Source of the DNA: Stramonita haemastoma
Taxonomy: Eukaryota; Mollusca; Gastropoda; Neogastropoda; Muricidae
Reading direction: 5' to 3'
NCBI GenBank assembly: GCA_030674155.1
Contig: CM060323.1
Location: 4,735,072-4,799,071 of the forward strand
DNA length: 64,000 nucleotides
Shown here in pieces: positions 11,141-49,118 of the stretch (its first letter is position 1; the number at the start of each line of letters is the position of its first letter). A program made the translations under genes and the position numbers. The notes under the pieces were generated by a model. The model saw nothing but the letters and a program-made list of their open reading frames with translations. It did no database searches and was not told the DNA's origin.

Positions 11141-12195
11141 AAAACTAGTCGCATACGCCAAAAAAAAAAAAATCTCACCATTGTTGAACCTCGGAGCTCA
11201 AGCAGAGGGAGGAATGACCCCTCCCTCCCTCCCCCCCCCCTTTTTTTTTTTAACTGGATCTAGTAATGCCCATCTAACCAAGTGAATATAGTTCGGGTGT
11301 ATCCAAAGTTCCGAAACAAATTAATTTAGGAGATTCTCTTCTTCATCAAATAAAGATGTTTTAGGGAGAGAGAAAAAAAAATCTCTTAACTTGAGAGATT
11401 TCACTTGTCGGCATTTTCCCCAGTTTTTTGTTGAATACACACCCACTCCCCCACTCACCCCCTCCCGGCCCCACCCCCCACCTCTCTCTTTTTTCTCTTT
11501 TTGATCTCACTCATAATCTTTTTCTCTGCCCATATTGGTCAAACAACACGACTAACACACCACACACACTCTCACTCTCTCTCTAATCTCCTCATCCCTC
11601 TGATTGGAACATTCCAACGTATTTATGTAAATACAGTATCAATATTCTGCTATATTAACAAAACCATATTTGGAATCCATGCCATGTGGACCGTTTTGGG
11701 TTAAATTCACCATGTTGTTAATTACGCATTTATGTGTTTGTGCCCAGCCCCTACACCACTGTTCCCTTGTGGATGGGCATATTTGCTTAGCATAACATTG
11801 TCATTGTCATTGTCTCTCTCTCTTTGTGACGTAGTTTCTATGTCACATTTTTTTGCATCACAGTTGACATGACGTATATTCTAAAAACAAAAAAACGCAC
11901 GTATTTAACGAGACATGTTGCTGAATGGATGGTAGGCTAAGCTTTTAACATGCAAGAAATTACGTTCATTATTTTCGCTCTGCTTAAAAAGCACGGTTAT
12001 TATAGTTCACAATACCTGGCTTTGTTGCAGCTGTTAATTATGATTAAACCATCATATAGACTCCATGCCATGGTGATTATTGGGGTTGTTGTGGATTGCA
12101 GGGTTTTGTTGGGTTTTTTTTTTCCTATTGTGTTATGCCCAGTCCCCTTCCCACTGTCCCCTTGTCAAAGAGTTTGAAAGCTTACTAGTACAGTA
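11141..12195. other. Low-complexity intergenic sequence
   Basis: Pyrimidine-rich and homopolymer stretches. No gene was recognised. Two similar GCCCAG(C/T)CCC...CACTGTYCCCTTGT motifs near 11742 and 12137 suggest an old duplication. Confidence 0.45.
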
Positions 12196-12198
12196 GAC

Positions 12199-12203
12199 AA
12201 CCC

Positions 12204-12284
<81 letters not shown>

Positions 12285-12370
12285 AGGGACTAGATGTACT
12301 TTTTTTTTTTTTAAGCACATGAGTATAATTTTATTCATTATCCTCGAAATAAAAGAATTTGATTTGATTT

Positions 12371-12464
<94 letters not shown>
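12199..12464. repeat. Poly-C and two (CT)n microsatellites
   Basis: Poly-C near 12200, (CT)n to 12281, then about 95 bp of AT-rich sequence and a second (CT)n at 12374-12464. Confidence 0.95.
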
Positions 12465-12467
<3 letters not shown>

Positions 12468-12777
12468 CCAATTTCTAGAAGTAGAATTCGATTATGATAA
12501 AAAAAATTTAAAAAAATTTTACTTAATTGTAATTACCAGTATTTGATTGTAATGATTTTTTTTTTTTACATCTTCGGCTTTGGTGTGCTTGATATTACTG
12601 TTTGCGTACGATTTTATTTGTTGTTTTGTTGTTGTTGTTTGGTTTGTTTTTTTTTGTTTGTTGTTGTTGTTTGTTTGTTGTTGTTTTTTTGGGGGGGGGG
12701 GATGTGGAAAGCATGGGGTAATGAAGCCCTGTACTCATCCATTTACTCAAAATAAACAATTCAAGTCAATTCAAAAT

Positions 12778-12784
12778 TCTCTCT

Positions 12785-12866
<82 letters not shown>
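12778..12866. repeat. (CT)n microsatellite
   Basis: Nearly pure CT tract ending immediately at the 5' end of a SINE. Confidence 0.95.
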
Positions 12867-12867
<1 letters not shown>

Positions 12868-13222
12868 GGGGACGGATAGCCTAGTGGTCAGAACATTGCG
12901 CTGGCAATTTGAAGACCCGGGTTCGAGTCCGGTCGAGGAGATTTTTCTCCTGCAGTTAACATCAGTGCTGACTCCACTCTCCCCAGAAGTCTTTCGGATG
13001 AGACTTTAAACCGAGGCCCCGTGTGCGAACGCACGCAGAACATCTTGCGCACACGTTAAAACCTGTTCCGCTTTTCGTAAGAGTAGGCCATCGTGTGCCG
13101 GTGGGAACAGATGACATTTACAAAACTGCATACACACGGGGACTGGATGTAAAAAAGCACATGAGTGCTTATTCCATTATCCTCGATATAAAAGAATAAA
13201 ATAAATAAATAAATAAATAAAT
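12867..13222 (+). mobile_element. Full-length tRNA-derived SINE, family A
   Basis: This is the reference copy for the commonest SINE here. The tRNA-like head has box A-like TAGCCTAGTGG and box B GGTTCGAGTCC. The body has GATTTTTCTCCTGCAGTTAA, then the core TCGGATGAGACTTTAAACCG / AGGCCCCGTGTGCG and CACGTTAAA. The tail is GACTGGATGTAAAAAAGCAC ... CATTATCCTCGATATAAAAG ending in (AAAT)n. The core resembles the conserved central domains of metazoan SINE superfamilies; which one was not determined. Confidence 0.88.
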
Positions 13223-13549
13223 CTCTCTCCCTCTCCCTGTGTGTGTGTATGTGTAAAACTGGTATTTTTGTCAGGTAAATTAGTTGACCAATTAAGTCTT
13301 GTTATGACTGAGTCTTATTTTTCTTCCTTTTTGTTAACTGGAAACGAAGGGTTAATCAGTGGGTAGGATTACTGTTTTTTTAAGTGTTTGTTGTTTTTAT
13401 TGAGCCCCCCCTCTCGCGCATAAACCTAATGGTTGTTTTTTATTTGTACCTAAACCAGTTTCTGCAAGTGTTTGGATCATTTTGTAAATAATGCTGTGAC
13501 TCTAATTCGATTTTCGAAAATGAATTTATTCCACTATGCTAGTCTATAT

Positions 13550-13684
<135 letters not shown>

Positions 13685-13766
13685 ACACACACACACCGCG
13701 CGCGCGCGCACCATCTGGAAATAAAAATTTGATTTGATTTTTTTTATTTGATTTGACACATGCACG

Positions 13767-13784
13767 CCCCCCCCCCCCCCCCCC

Positions 13785-13833
<49 letters not shown>

Positions 13834-13875
13834 CACACACACACACACACACGCAGAGGCGCGCGTGCGCGCGCG
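13767..13875. repeat. Poly-C, (CA)n and (CG)n compound repeat
   Basis: An 18-nt C run, then (CA)n to about 13851, then a short GCGCGTGCGCGCGCG stretch that alternates purine and pyrimidine (Z-DNA-prone). Confidence 0.93.
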
Positions 13876-13986
13876 GGCATCACTTATTATCATCTCCTTT
13901 GCCAAGTACCGTTTTAAGCGAACAGATGTTGAATGGGAGAACTAATACACACTATGCAGTGTGCAATAGCCTACTTAACTATAAAA

Positions 13987-14205
13987 GACTTAAACCGAGG
14001 CCCCGTGTGCGAACGCACGCAGAACATCTTGCGCACACGTTAAATCATGTTCCGCTTTTCGTAAGAGTAGGCCATCGTGTGCCGGTGGGAACAGATGACA
14101 ATATTAACAAAACTACATACACACGGGGACCGGATGAAAAAAAGCACATGATTGCTTATTCTGTTATCCTCGATATAAAAGAATAAATTAAAAAAAATAA
14201 ATAAA
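13987..14205 (+). mobile_element. 5'-truncated SINE, family A
   Basis: Starts inside the core (TTAAACCGAGGCCCCGTGTG) and continues to the standard GATATAAAAGAATAAA tail. The tRNA head is missing. Confidence 0.85.
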
Positions 14206-14596
14206 AGGCAATCCTACTTCAGAAGGGAAAGAACCTAGTCGAAACAATGTATTTTCCCCAAACATGAGAAGTTCCTTCCCTTGGACTGTTTTCCAAGTCT
14301 TTCCGAGCTGTTTGGAATGTTTGTGCACTAGCCTAAGTTTTCACATCCTCAATATTTTTTTATTTTTTTATTTTAACGGCATTTGTCTCACGGTTGTCTG
14401 TGGAGCAAATCTCACTCCTGGTGAGATGCCCCATTGTTGTTGCTGTTGTTGATGTTGTGTGTTGCAAAGGCTATATGATTAGTTGGTTGGTTTAAATTAA
14501 TTGTAGGCCTCTTAATTAAATTTCCAGCGGGGGTTACCTGATTTAGGGGCTGTTTCATCAACCAACCATTAAAAGACTAGACTTGATAGCAATTTC

Positions 14597-14637
<41 letters not shown>

Positions 14638-14656
14638 GGTAGTAGTAGTAGTAGTA

Positions 14657-14697
<41 letters not shown>

Positions 14698-14724
14698 TTG
14701 TGTTGTTGTTTTTTTACTGTTATT

Positions 14725-14795
<71 letters not shown>

Positions 14796-14808
14796 ACACA
14801 CGCACGCA

Positions 14809-14840
<32 letters not shown>

Positions 14841-14875
14841 CAACACACACGCACGCGTGCGCGCGCGCGGCGTGT
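14597..14875. repeat. (GTT)n-(GTA)n-(CA)n compound microsatellite
   Basis: (GTT)n 14597-14637, (GTA)n 14638-14697, (CA)n about 14729-14793, followed by (GCAC)n and alternating CG/TG sequence. Confidence 0.95.
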
Positions 14876-15229
14876 GTGTGTGCGCGCACGTGCACGCACT
14901 AAGTTGTTTTTTTTATTTTATTTATTTAAAAGCATCATAAAATGTCAAACAAGCAAGTGATATCAGGTTACAATATCAGCCATTCTTTTACGTTCATATG
15001 TTGTTGTTGTAGTTGTTTTAAACAAACAAAAAAGCAAACGGTGTTTTTTTTAATAGGAACAAAACACCCTAATAATTTATATCCATTCTATAACAATCAA
15101 ACCAACCAAACTTTCAGACTTATGTTTCAACAATGATGATAATAATGTTACAATAATAATTATGATAATCACCTATCACCACTAAGAGCAATAACGCAAC
15201 AATTACGATAAAATAAAAAGCCATTGAAA

Positions 15230-15248
15230 AGGGGGGGGGGGGGGGGGG
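15230..15248. repeat. Poly-G run
   Basis: Eighteen or nineteen consecutive G residues, prone to sequencing error. Confidence 0.95.
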
Positions 15249-15271
15249 CATCAGAGAGAGATTTAGTTTAG

Positions 15272-15612
15272 TTTATTCTTTTATAGCGAGGATAATGGAA
15301 TAAGCACTTATGTGCTTTTTTTTCATCCAGTCCCCGTGTGTATGCAGTTTTGTCAATATAATTGTCATCTGTTCCCACCGGCACACAATGGCCTCCTCTT
15401 ACGAAAAGCGGAACAAGATTTAACGTGTGCGCAAGATGTTCTGCGTGCGTTCACACACGGGGCCTCGGTTTAAAGTCTCATCCGAGGGACTTTTGGGGAG
15501 AGTGGAGTCAGCACTGATGTTAACTCCAGGAGAAAAATCTCCTCGACCGGAATCGAACCCGGGTCGTCAGATTGCCAGCGCATTGTTCTGACCATTAGGA
15601 TATCCGTCCCCC
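15272..15612 (-). mobile_element. Full-length SINE, family A (inverted)
   Basis: Reverse complement of the 12.87 kb element, from the ATAAAAGAATAAA tail at the left to the GGGACGGATA head at the right, with box B GGTTCGATTCC. It sits head-to-tail with another copy starting 11 bp later. Confidence 0.87.
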
Positions 15613-15622
15613 CTCCAGAGAG

Positions 15623-15984
15623 ATTTATTTATTTATTTATTTATTTATTTATTCTTTTATATCGAGGATAACAGAATAAGCAATCATGTGCTTTTTTTCA
15701 TCCGGTCCCCGTGTGTATGCAGTTTTGTAAATATTGTCATCTGTTCCCACCGGCACACGATGGCCTACTCTTACGAAAAGCGGAACAGGATTTAACGTGT
15801 GCGCAAGATGTTCTGTGTGCGTTCGCACACGGGGCCTCGGTTTAAAGTCTCATCCGAAGGACTTTTTGGGGAGAGTGGAGTCAGCACTGATGTTAACTCC
15901 AGGAAGAAAATTTCCTCGACCGGACTCGAACCCGGGTCGTCAAATTGCCAGCGCAATGTTCTGACCACTAGGCTATCCGTCCCC

Positions 15985-15986
<2 letters not shown>
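15623..15986 (-). mobile_element. Full-length SINE, family A (inverted, second copy)
   Basis: Second inverted full-length copy, with a (TTTA)n tail, intact core and GGTTCGAGTCC box B. It is followed directly by a long (GA)n tract. The pair lies about 540 bp upstream of the MYSM1 start codon. Confidence 0.88.

Positions 15987-15987
<1 letters not shown>

Positions 15988-16071
<84 letters not shown>
15988..16071. repeat. (GA)n microsatellite
   Basis: About 84 bp of GA repeats abutting a SINE head. Confidence 0.96.
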
Positions 16072-16072
<1 letters not shown>

Positions 16073-16075
16073 ACT

Positions 16076-16260
16076 TTTGTGTTACAAAATGACGAAAATC
16101 TCTGGAGCTACTTTGCTTGATAGTCTTCTTTGGGGTAGGCCCATGACATCTTTCATTTGGACTGCCAGCAATGTCATAGGCTAGGTCTACATCTTTCCTT
16201 CCATTTAGACTCTGAGATGACAGATGAGATGAAGAAGTGGCGCCTTCAACTTCAAGACAC
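16076..16260 (-). other. Open, coding-like stretch upstream of MYSM1 (minus strand)
   Basis: Minus strand is open for about 60 codons (EGATSSSHLSSQSLNGRKDV... DIAGSPNERCHGP...) preceded by a pyrimidine-rich stretch. It could be an exon of a divergently transcribed gene sharing the MYSM1 promoter region. No clear donor was found, so this stays speculative. Confidence 0.2.
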
Positions 16261-16439
16261 ACACCATAAAAAAAAACAACCCAGAGCAAACAAAATAAAC
16301 AAATACAAAAAAAAACACCAAAAAACCTGAACAGCACACAGTCATCGACTGCAACTAATCTTTTACTGTCCAATTTTCTGGGCTTCTGACAGTGGCTGCT
16401 TGGCTTTTACAGATTTGATAGATATATCAATCTGTTCCA

Positions 16440-16528
16440 CAACATACTTGGCCCTAAGTTAGGCTAGCCTAAGGCGAGAACAGCGTTGTTGTGCTGTTCG
16501 GTAAATAGACGTTCCCTGCATTTTCAAA
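16440..16528 (+). promoter_or_regulatory. MYSM1: Presumed MYSM1 promoter / 5' UTR region
   Basis: This is the sequence just upstream of the ATG, whose context is TTTCAAAATGGC (A at -3, G at +4). No TATA box is visible. The transcription start was not located. Confidence 0.3.
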
Positions 16529-43410
<26,882 letters not shown>

Positions 43411-43440
43411 GCCAGAGTCATCACACACAGTTAGTGGATA

Positions 43441-43446
43441 AATAAA
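43441..43446 (+). promoter_or_regulatory. MYSM1: MYSM1 polyadenylation signal
   Basis: AATAAA 31 nt after the stop codon, followed by a GT-rich stretch (GTTGTTGTGTTGTGTGT) near 43490. Confidence 0.65.
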
Positions 43447-43449
43447 AAC

Positions 43450-44390
43450 GTTTTCTACTGCACCATTACTGACTAGCATGTTCATTCAGTTGTTGTGTTG
43501 TGTGTAATCCCATACTATTTTATAGTCCCTTTCCCAGACCTGTGCACCCTCAGTATTTTTCCGTATTTGTTCTGGAAAGAGTTGGGAAAATATGAAAATA
43601 CGATTTCATTCATCAAAATGTGATTTTTGTCAGCAAAAAATCTGAAATATTGTCTATCGTTCAGTGACTCCATTCACCTCTTGTTAGTCCTAGGCCTACG
43701 TGGTCTGCTAGACCTAGCATTCAGAGACTAGTCTCCCCTCACAACACATGCACACCGCATCTCTTTCAAAACATCATGTCAGAAAGAATTGACCAAACTG
43801 ACACACTCACAACCAAAGAAAGATGTGGAGTAAACGTAACAGGCCAGGATGGGGCTAGGAGAGGCACAGTTGGGATAGATCATGCACAAACAGCAAAATT
43901 GGCTGTTGGTTTTGCTGAGTAAGGTTTGAAACCTGCGCTACGTCTCTGACATTGGGCTAGTGAAATTTAAGCTTTTGAAATTTAAGCAAATAGTGTTATA
44001 CAGTGGGGAAAAAAATAGAAGAGGAAAAAAGTAACTTCTTTTTCCTGTTGAAAAAGTGTGTGTCGCACACAACAGGCAAACTTTCTCAAACTGAAAAATA
44101 TTTTTAAAATTGTAATGAAAATAGTGAAATCAGTAGTATGGGGATGCACAGGTCTCATGTCCTCAAAGTCATGAGTGCTTATTCCATTATCCTCGATATA
44201 AAAGAATAATAATAATGATTAATAATAATAATGATAATAGTAATCTTTAAGCAGGCACCACACAGGTCACAGGGTCTTGTCAGAGCTGTTTGGTAGATTT
44301 GTTTCCAAGTTGTGGGGGCTTCTTTTTTATTTCATGTTTTGTTCCAGAGACCCTTGTCAGTATTTCAAGGTAGGGCCCAGGTCCTGATGG
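43450..44390. other. Intergenic sequence downstream of MYSM1
   Basis: Nothing is recognised except a SINE tail remnant at about 44166-44211 (GTGCTTATTCCATTATCCTC). Confidence 0.5.
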
Positions 44391-44394
44391 TACA

Positions 44395-44846
44395 GACTTC
44401 TGTTATTTAAGAAAAGAAAGAAAGAAAAAAAAAGACTTCTGTTATTTAAGAAAAGAAAGAAAGAAAAAAAAAGACTTCTGTTATTTAAGAAAAGAAAGAA
44501 AGAAAAAAAAAGACTTCTGTTATTTAAGAAAAGAAAGAAAGAAAAAAAAGACTTCTGTTATTTAAGAAAAGAAAGAAAGAAAAAAAAAGACTTCTGTTAT
44601 TTAAGAAAGAAAGAAAGAAAAAAAAAGACTTCTGTTATTTAAGAAAAGAAAGAAAGAAAAAAAAAGACTTCTGTTATTTAAGAAAAGAAAGAAAGAAAAA
44701 AAAAGACTTCTGTTATTTAAGAAAAGAAAGAAAGAAAAAAAAAGACTTCTGTTAATTTAAGAAAAGAAAGAAAGAAAAAAAAAGACTTCTGTTATTTAAG
44801 AAAAGAAAGAAAGAAAAAAAAAGACTTCTGTTAATTTAAGAAAACG
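44395..44846. repeat. 39-bp A-rich minisatellite, about 11.5 copies
   Basis: Unit GACTTCTGTTATTTAAGAAA followed by an A/G-rich stretch. Units differ by one or two bases in the A run, and two late units have TTAATTTAAG. Confidence 0.96.
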
Positions 44847-44849
44847 GGG

Positions 44850-46290
44850 GTGGGTGGAGAAAAGGAATGACAAAAGATTATGATGCCAAAAGTGAATGTT
44901 TTTGTTTATTTGGTTTGGGGAAATTGTTTATTCCTCACATGACTGTTGAAAATGGCTTTTGCTGTTATTTATGGTACTTAATTAGTAGTGTAGTATATGA
45001 ACAATACTCAGTGACCAAATACAAAATGTGACACTCCATCACAGAATGAGTCATGTTGCACCGAGAGTCATTTGTTAGTTGTTCATATGTCATCATTCTT
45101 CAGTTAAAAGGCTATTCAATACAGAAAACAGATTGAAAATCAAACTTTTCTATGAAAAGTTATTACAAGTTGAAATGATAGACTGCAGAAATGACGAAAT
45201 GAGACATTGACAAGATTTGCCTCGTGATGGGTGGCCAGAATGAGGGCTTGGGTGTTTTAAAATGCGTTTTTAAAGCAAAAGGAAGTAGAATTACCCCTTG
45301 ATACTTCGTTACAAGGTAGAATAACAGCTTCAGTGTAATAAACAATCAAAATCTCAAAATCAACAACCTGACCCCTACCTGCCTAAAATGGCTCTTAGTG
45401 GAAAAGTGGGTTAGGTGTGAAGCGACTCATTTCATGGTGGAGCGTCACAAATATACATGCTTAGGAAGAGGAAAAAATGGGGGTAAAATGAGATCTCGGT
45501 ATGCCAATAGTTATCAAAGCAAGATTGCAATGTTGATAGGAAGAACTCAGAAGGGGGTGGTCTGCCTGTATTAGGCATATGGGCGGCATCTATCAACAAA
45601 AACAAACAGCTTCCTTCCAGAGGGTCCAACACACATCACACAAACACAACCATCACCCCACCCCAGCCTATTGTATTGTGGTGTTCTGTGTTATTTGTGA
45701 CAACTGATAGTACTCAAACATGATGGCAAAAATGCAGGGTATGAATGTGCTAACAATTTTTTCTGTTAGTTATGTGCCTCAGGTAGACTCATCTCACACA
45801 TTGACAAATTGCAAATTTCACTTGTATGTTTACTCAGATTGTTGTCGTTTTATATTTCATAGTGTCATCAGCTCATTTTTTCTCAGTTGGATACTTTTTG
45901 GAGCGTGTAAAAGAACCTCGTTCAGCTACAGAGTGAGAAAAAAAAATCCTTGTTCAACATCTGTGTGAGTGAACATCCCCATCCGACACTATCTTCAATG
46001 CCTTTTCTTGTTACTCTGTAAGAAGTCACTGGAGCACTGCACTGAAGAGCTGTTTACTATATTCTTCCATGTGTGTTAGTTACACACCAAAACCTGGGTC
46101 CCTGCGGATGGTTTCCTTATGAATTGTGCAATATTAGCAACCTCCAGTTTTTTTTTTGTTTATCCTATCATTTTCTTCAGTCAACAGTTTCTAAGAGAAC
46201 AGTTTTCAAACTTTTTTTTTCTCACAACAATGCAAGTGTGAAATAATGCCCATCTATCAATCGTATGTGTGAAAGAATCCCTGTCCAGTT
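44850..46290. other. Intergenic sequence, no feature recognised
   Basis: AT-rich; no long coding-like frame, RNA gene or known repeat seen. Confidence 0.45.
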
Positions 46291-46599
46291 ACTGTGTATA
46301 TGGGTCACCCTCCTGAAACGTGGTCTCTTTTTGACACGAGTGCTCAAAAAGCAAAGTTGGTATTTTGGAATGATTTTATATTAATTAATAAAGTAGGTAA
46401 AAGGTCTTAGTATGTAAAGCAAAAATAGGCAAGTAATCAGGTTGTTGGTATAACTGGGCAATACATGACATTATCGGCCAACCTCTCATGGTGTGTGGAC
46501 ACCAAATCTACATTATTTCCTAAGGTTCACATGGGGGATTTTCTTTCGGCTATAAATGGAATTCCATCTTAGCGATTTTCAGATTGAAGATTTGTTTTT

Positions 46600-47900
46600 A
46601 AAAGAAATATTAGACGCAAGACCTTAAATCCTTTTAAAAATGACAACCATAACAAAAACCTCCTTAAAAACCCTTGAAAGGTAAGACTTGTCTATCAAAG
46701 ATGCAAAGAAGCAGCGATCAACAGGGGCACCAGGATCTTGTTCAGCTGCTGACACGTCTGCAAAGGGACCGTTGCTTCTGAACTGTGACCCACAGCCGTC
46801 TGTCTGACCACTGGATTATTCTTGTAAAAGGAAGACTGCAACTTTGGCGCAGATGGTCGACACTACTTTCAACAAAAGCATGGACTGCATGGTGGTTCAG
46901 GTCATCAGAGACAAAAAAAATGATTGACACATCATAGCACCCTGACAGCTTGGGCACAAGTCATGATCATGTAGCCACAGGGTGAAGTGTGACCTGCTTC
47001 TGATATTAATTTGTTATTGTCTATCATGGTCGACATTACTTTCAACAAAAGCATGGATCCATGGTGGTGGTGCTTCACGTCATCAGAAACAAAAAACAAT
47101 GATTGATACACCATAGCCCCCTGACAGCTTGGGCAGAAGTCCTGATTATGTAGCCACAGGGTGAAGTGTGACCTGCTTCTGGTGCCAGAGGGCTGACTGA
47201 CTGGACTTCATGCTGGTACTGGTAGGGGAAAGTCCCCAAATACCAAACACTTGAAAGAAATATGACATTTTTCCACAAACAACGAAACAGCGACAATTTT
47301 CAAAAACAAATTTATATCAAATGATTCTTCCACAACATTCATACCACATCTGGGTGAAGATACCAACAACAGATGTTATTTCAGTTTGAAGATGTCGGAG
47401 AAATGGTGGGAACGACAGCACCTAGTCCTGTAGTTGTAGCTGACTGCGGTGGTGGTTATAAGACTGCTGCCCTGGTCTCTGTTGCTGGCGAGTCACTCTT
47501 CTAAACAAGCTCTCCACCTCCCTTCTGTTCTTCATGGCCTTGATGACAGAGGCCAGGTCCCCACTGAAGAGCTGTGTCTCTGATGGAGACAAGCTTTCAA
47601 GGGTTGCCCTGCCCTGAGTGTCTGCCACCGTGTTCAGGCATAGCTGTCGTCGTTCCTTGCACAGGGCTGAGGATCTCAGCAGCAAGGATCCGCAAGGCGT
47701 GTCCCAGCCTGGGCATTGGCCTTGTCCTCACTCAGCAGCTGGAGCATCCCTCCCCTCCACCCCTCCCTCCCTGCACGTCCCTCTGAAGTGGATGGGAGCA
47801 GGGGGGGGGGGGGGGTCATCTCTCCAGACATGTTTGCAGTGGTCACAGCCAGACACACTGCATGTGCTGGCTATCACGAAGTATGCGCATCTCTCACCCA
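46600..47900 (-). pseudogene. Decayed transposase-like gene
   Basis: Minus-strand frames carry VSDDLNHHAVHAFVESSVDH and FTRIIQWSD, then, after a one-base frame change near 46795, GCGSQFRSNGPFADVS. I know the combination SDDxxHxxxAV...QWSDGCxSQ(F/Y)...GPFADVS from unnamed, multi-copy, transposase-like proteins in invertebrate genomes. Upstream pieces (KNRREVESLFRRVTRQQQ near 47500; CSVSGCDHCKHVW near 47850) may be its N-terminal part. A ~171-bp segment is tandemly duplicated (46855 and 47026). Multiple frameshifts make it a pseudogene. The family name is not certain. Confidence 0.5.
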
Positions 47901-48424
47901 TCACGCAGTTTCGGTAAACTGCAAGAAATGGAGATATGTATATATTATGTTGCAAGGTTCAGATGAACTTGGAAAATACTAGGAGTCCGGCACTCCACAA
48001 CTCAGCGAAATGTGAGGCCAGGCAGGAGTATTATGGTAACACTTTTTTTTTTATTGTTTACTTCATCACTAATAACACAACAACACAACGCACACACACC
48101 ACTTGTTCTTGGCCAATTCCTTGCTGCTCTTTTCACCAAGCAGTTGAAAAAAGTAATACTGATTCACGTCATCTTATGACGTAAGGGCTAAAGCGATGAT
48201 ATTATAAATTACGTCATTTTCGACTCCCAGCCCCATACACATCACATCTCTCCTCTCTTCCTCCAAGGCAGTTTGGTGGTGTTGTGTCATGTACTCCTTC
48301 AATGTTCATGTGCCTCTGCAGAGCTGACAGCATCACCTTGACTGATTCGCCTTTGGGCTTTCTTGGTCAGGAGGCCCAATGTGATCTGTATAATTATGTA
48401 GTTGCACTGTTTTAATCTGAGATT

Positions 48425-48870
48425 TTAAATTTTACAAGGTAACAGCCTCGATTTTTCTGAGACCGGTGGTCCTTTTTCTTCGTTGTCATCAAAAGATGAT
48501 GCCATTTTGGCGAAAATATCGTCATCTTCCTCCTCGGTAGCTTCTGCTATCAGCTCTTTTTCCAGCTCCTCTGCCTTCTCATTAGAAACACTGTCGGTGA
48601 CAGTTTCTGAATCACTGCCTGCCTTTCTTTCTTTTTCCTCATTCTCAGCAAGGAGTTCTTTGTCTGCGTCAGCGCGGATTTTTGCTCCTCTGGGAGTGCG
48701 GTGCACTTCTTTCAAAATTATCCATTCTTGTCGAAAGGTTTTGAATTATTGAAAAAATATCTCGGAGAGATGGTTCCCTTTCCCCAGTGGTTCAGCAGAG
48801 GTGCCAGCTTGTGGTTCTTCTTCATGTGATCCTGAATCCATAACCAATTCCTGGTCACTAGAGTGACTCA
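48425..48870 (-). pseudogene. Unidentified coding-like segment (minus strand)
   Basis: The longest open part encodes KEVHRTPRGAKIRADADKEL ... EEDDDIFAKMASSFDDNEEK, strongly charged with Glu/Asp runs. The same frame continues upstream past one TAA (near 48745) with HEEEPQAGTSAEPLGKGNHL. It may be a pseudogene or an exon with an error. No family recognised. Confidence 0.35.
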
Positions 48871-48896
48871 ACAGCATGGATCTCTTTTTTTTTTTT

Positions 48897-49118
48897 TTTC
48901 AGAAACACTTTTCCACAATACACAGATTTCACAGGCACTACAAAAAACAGGTTGTGATAAACCAGTTTTCAACACCATTTAAAAGAAGCCAAGAAAAGCA
49001 AGGTCTAGAAAACTATATTGTAGCTAATGCTCAGATTCCTGACAGTGATGGGCGTCGCCGCCACAGCGAGAGGCGATATGATAACGTCTGGACAGTAGCT
49101 CGGCTAGGCACAAACTGA
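48897..49118 (+). CDS. Candidate exon, unidentified
   Basis: A run of T followed by CAG (a good acceptor) precedes 72 open codons starting KHFSTIHRFHRHYKKQVVIN and ending RRYDNVWTVARLGTN, then stop. Basic composition. It ends just before the minisatellite. No homologue recognised; it may be chance. Confidence 0.25.
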   Translation, partial: FQKHFSTIHRFHRHYKKQVVINQFSTPFKRSQEKQGLENYIVANAQIPDSDGRRRHSERRYDNVWTVARLGTN

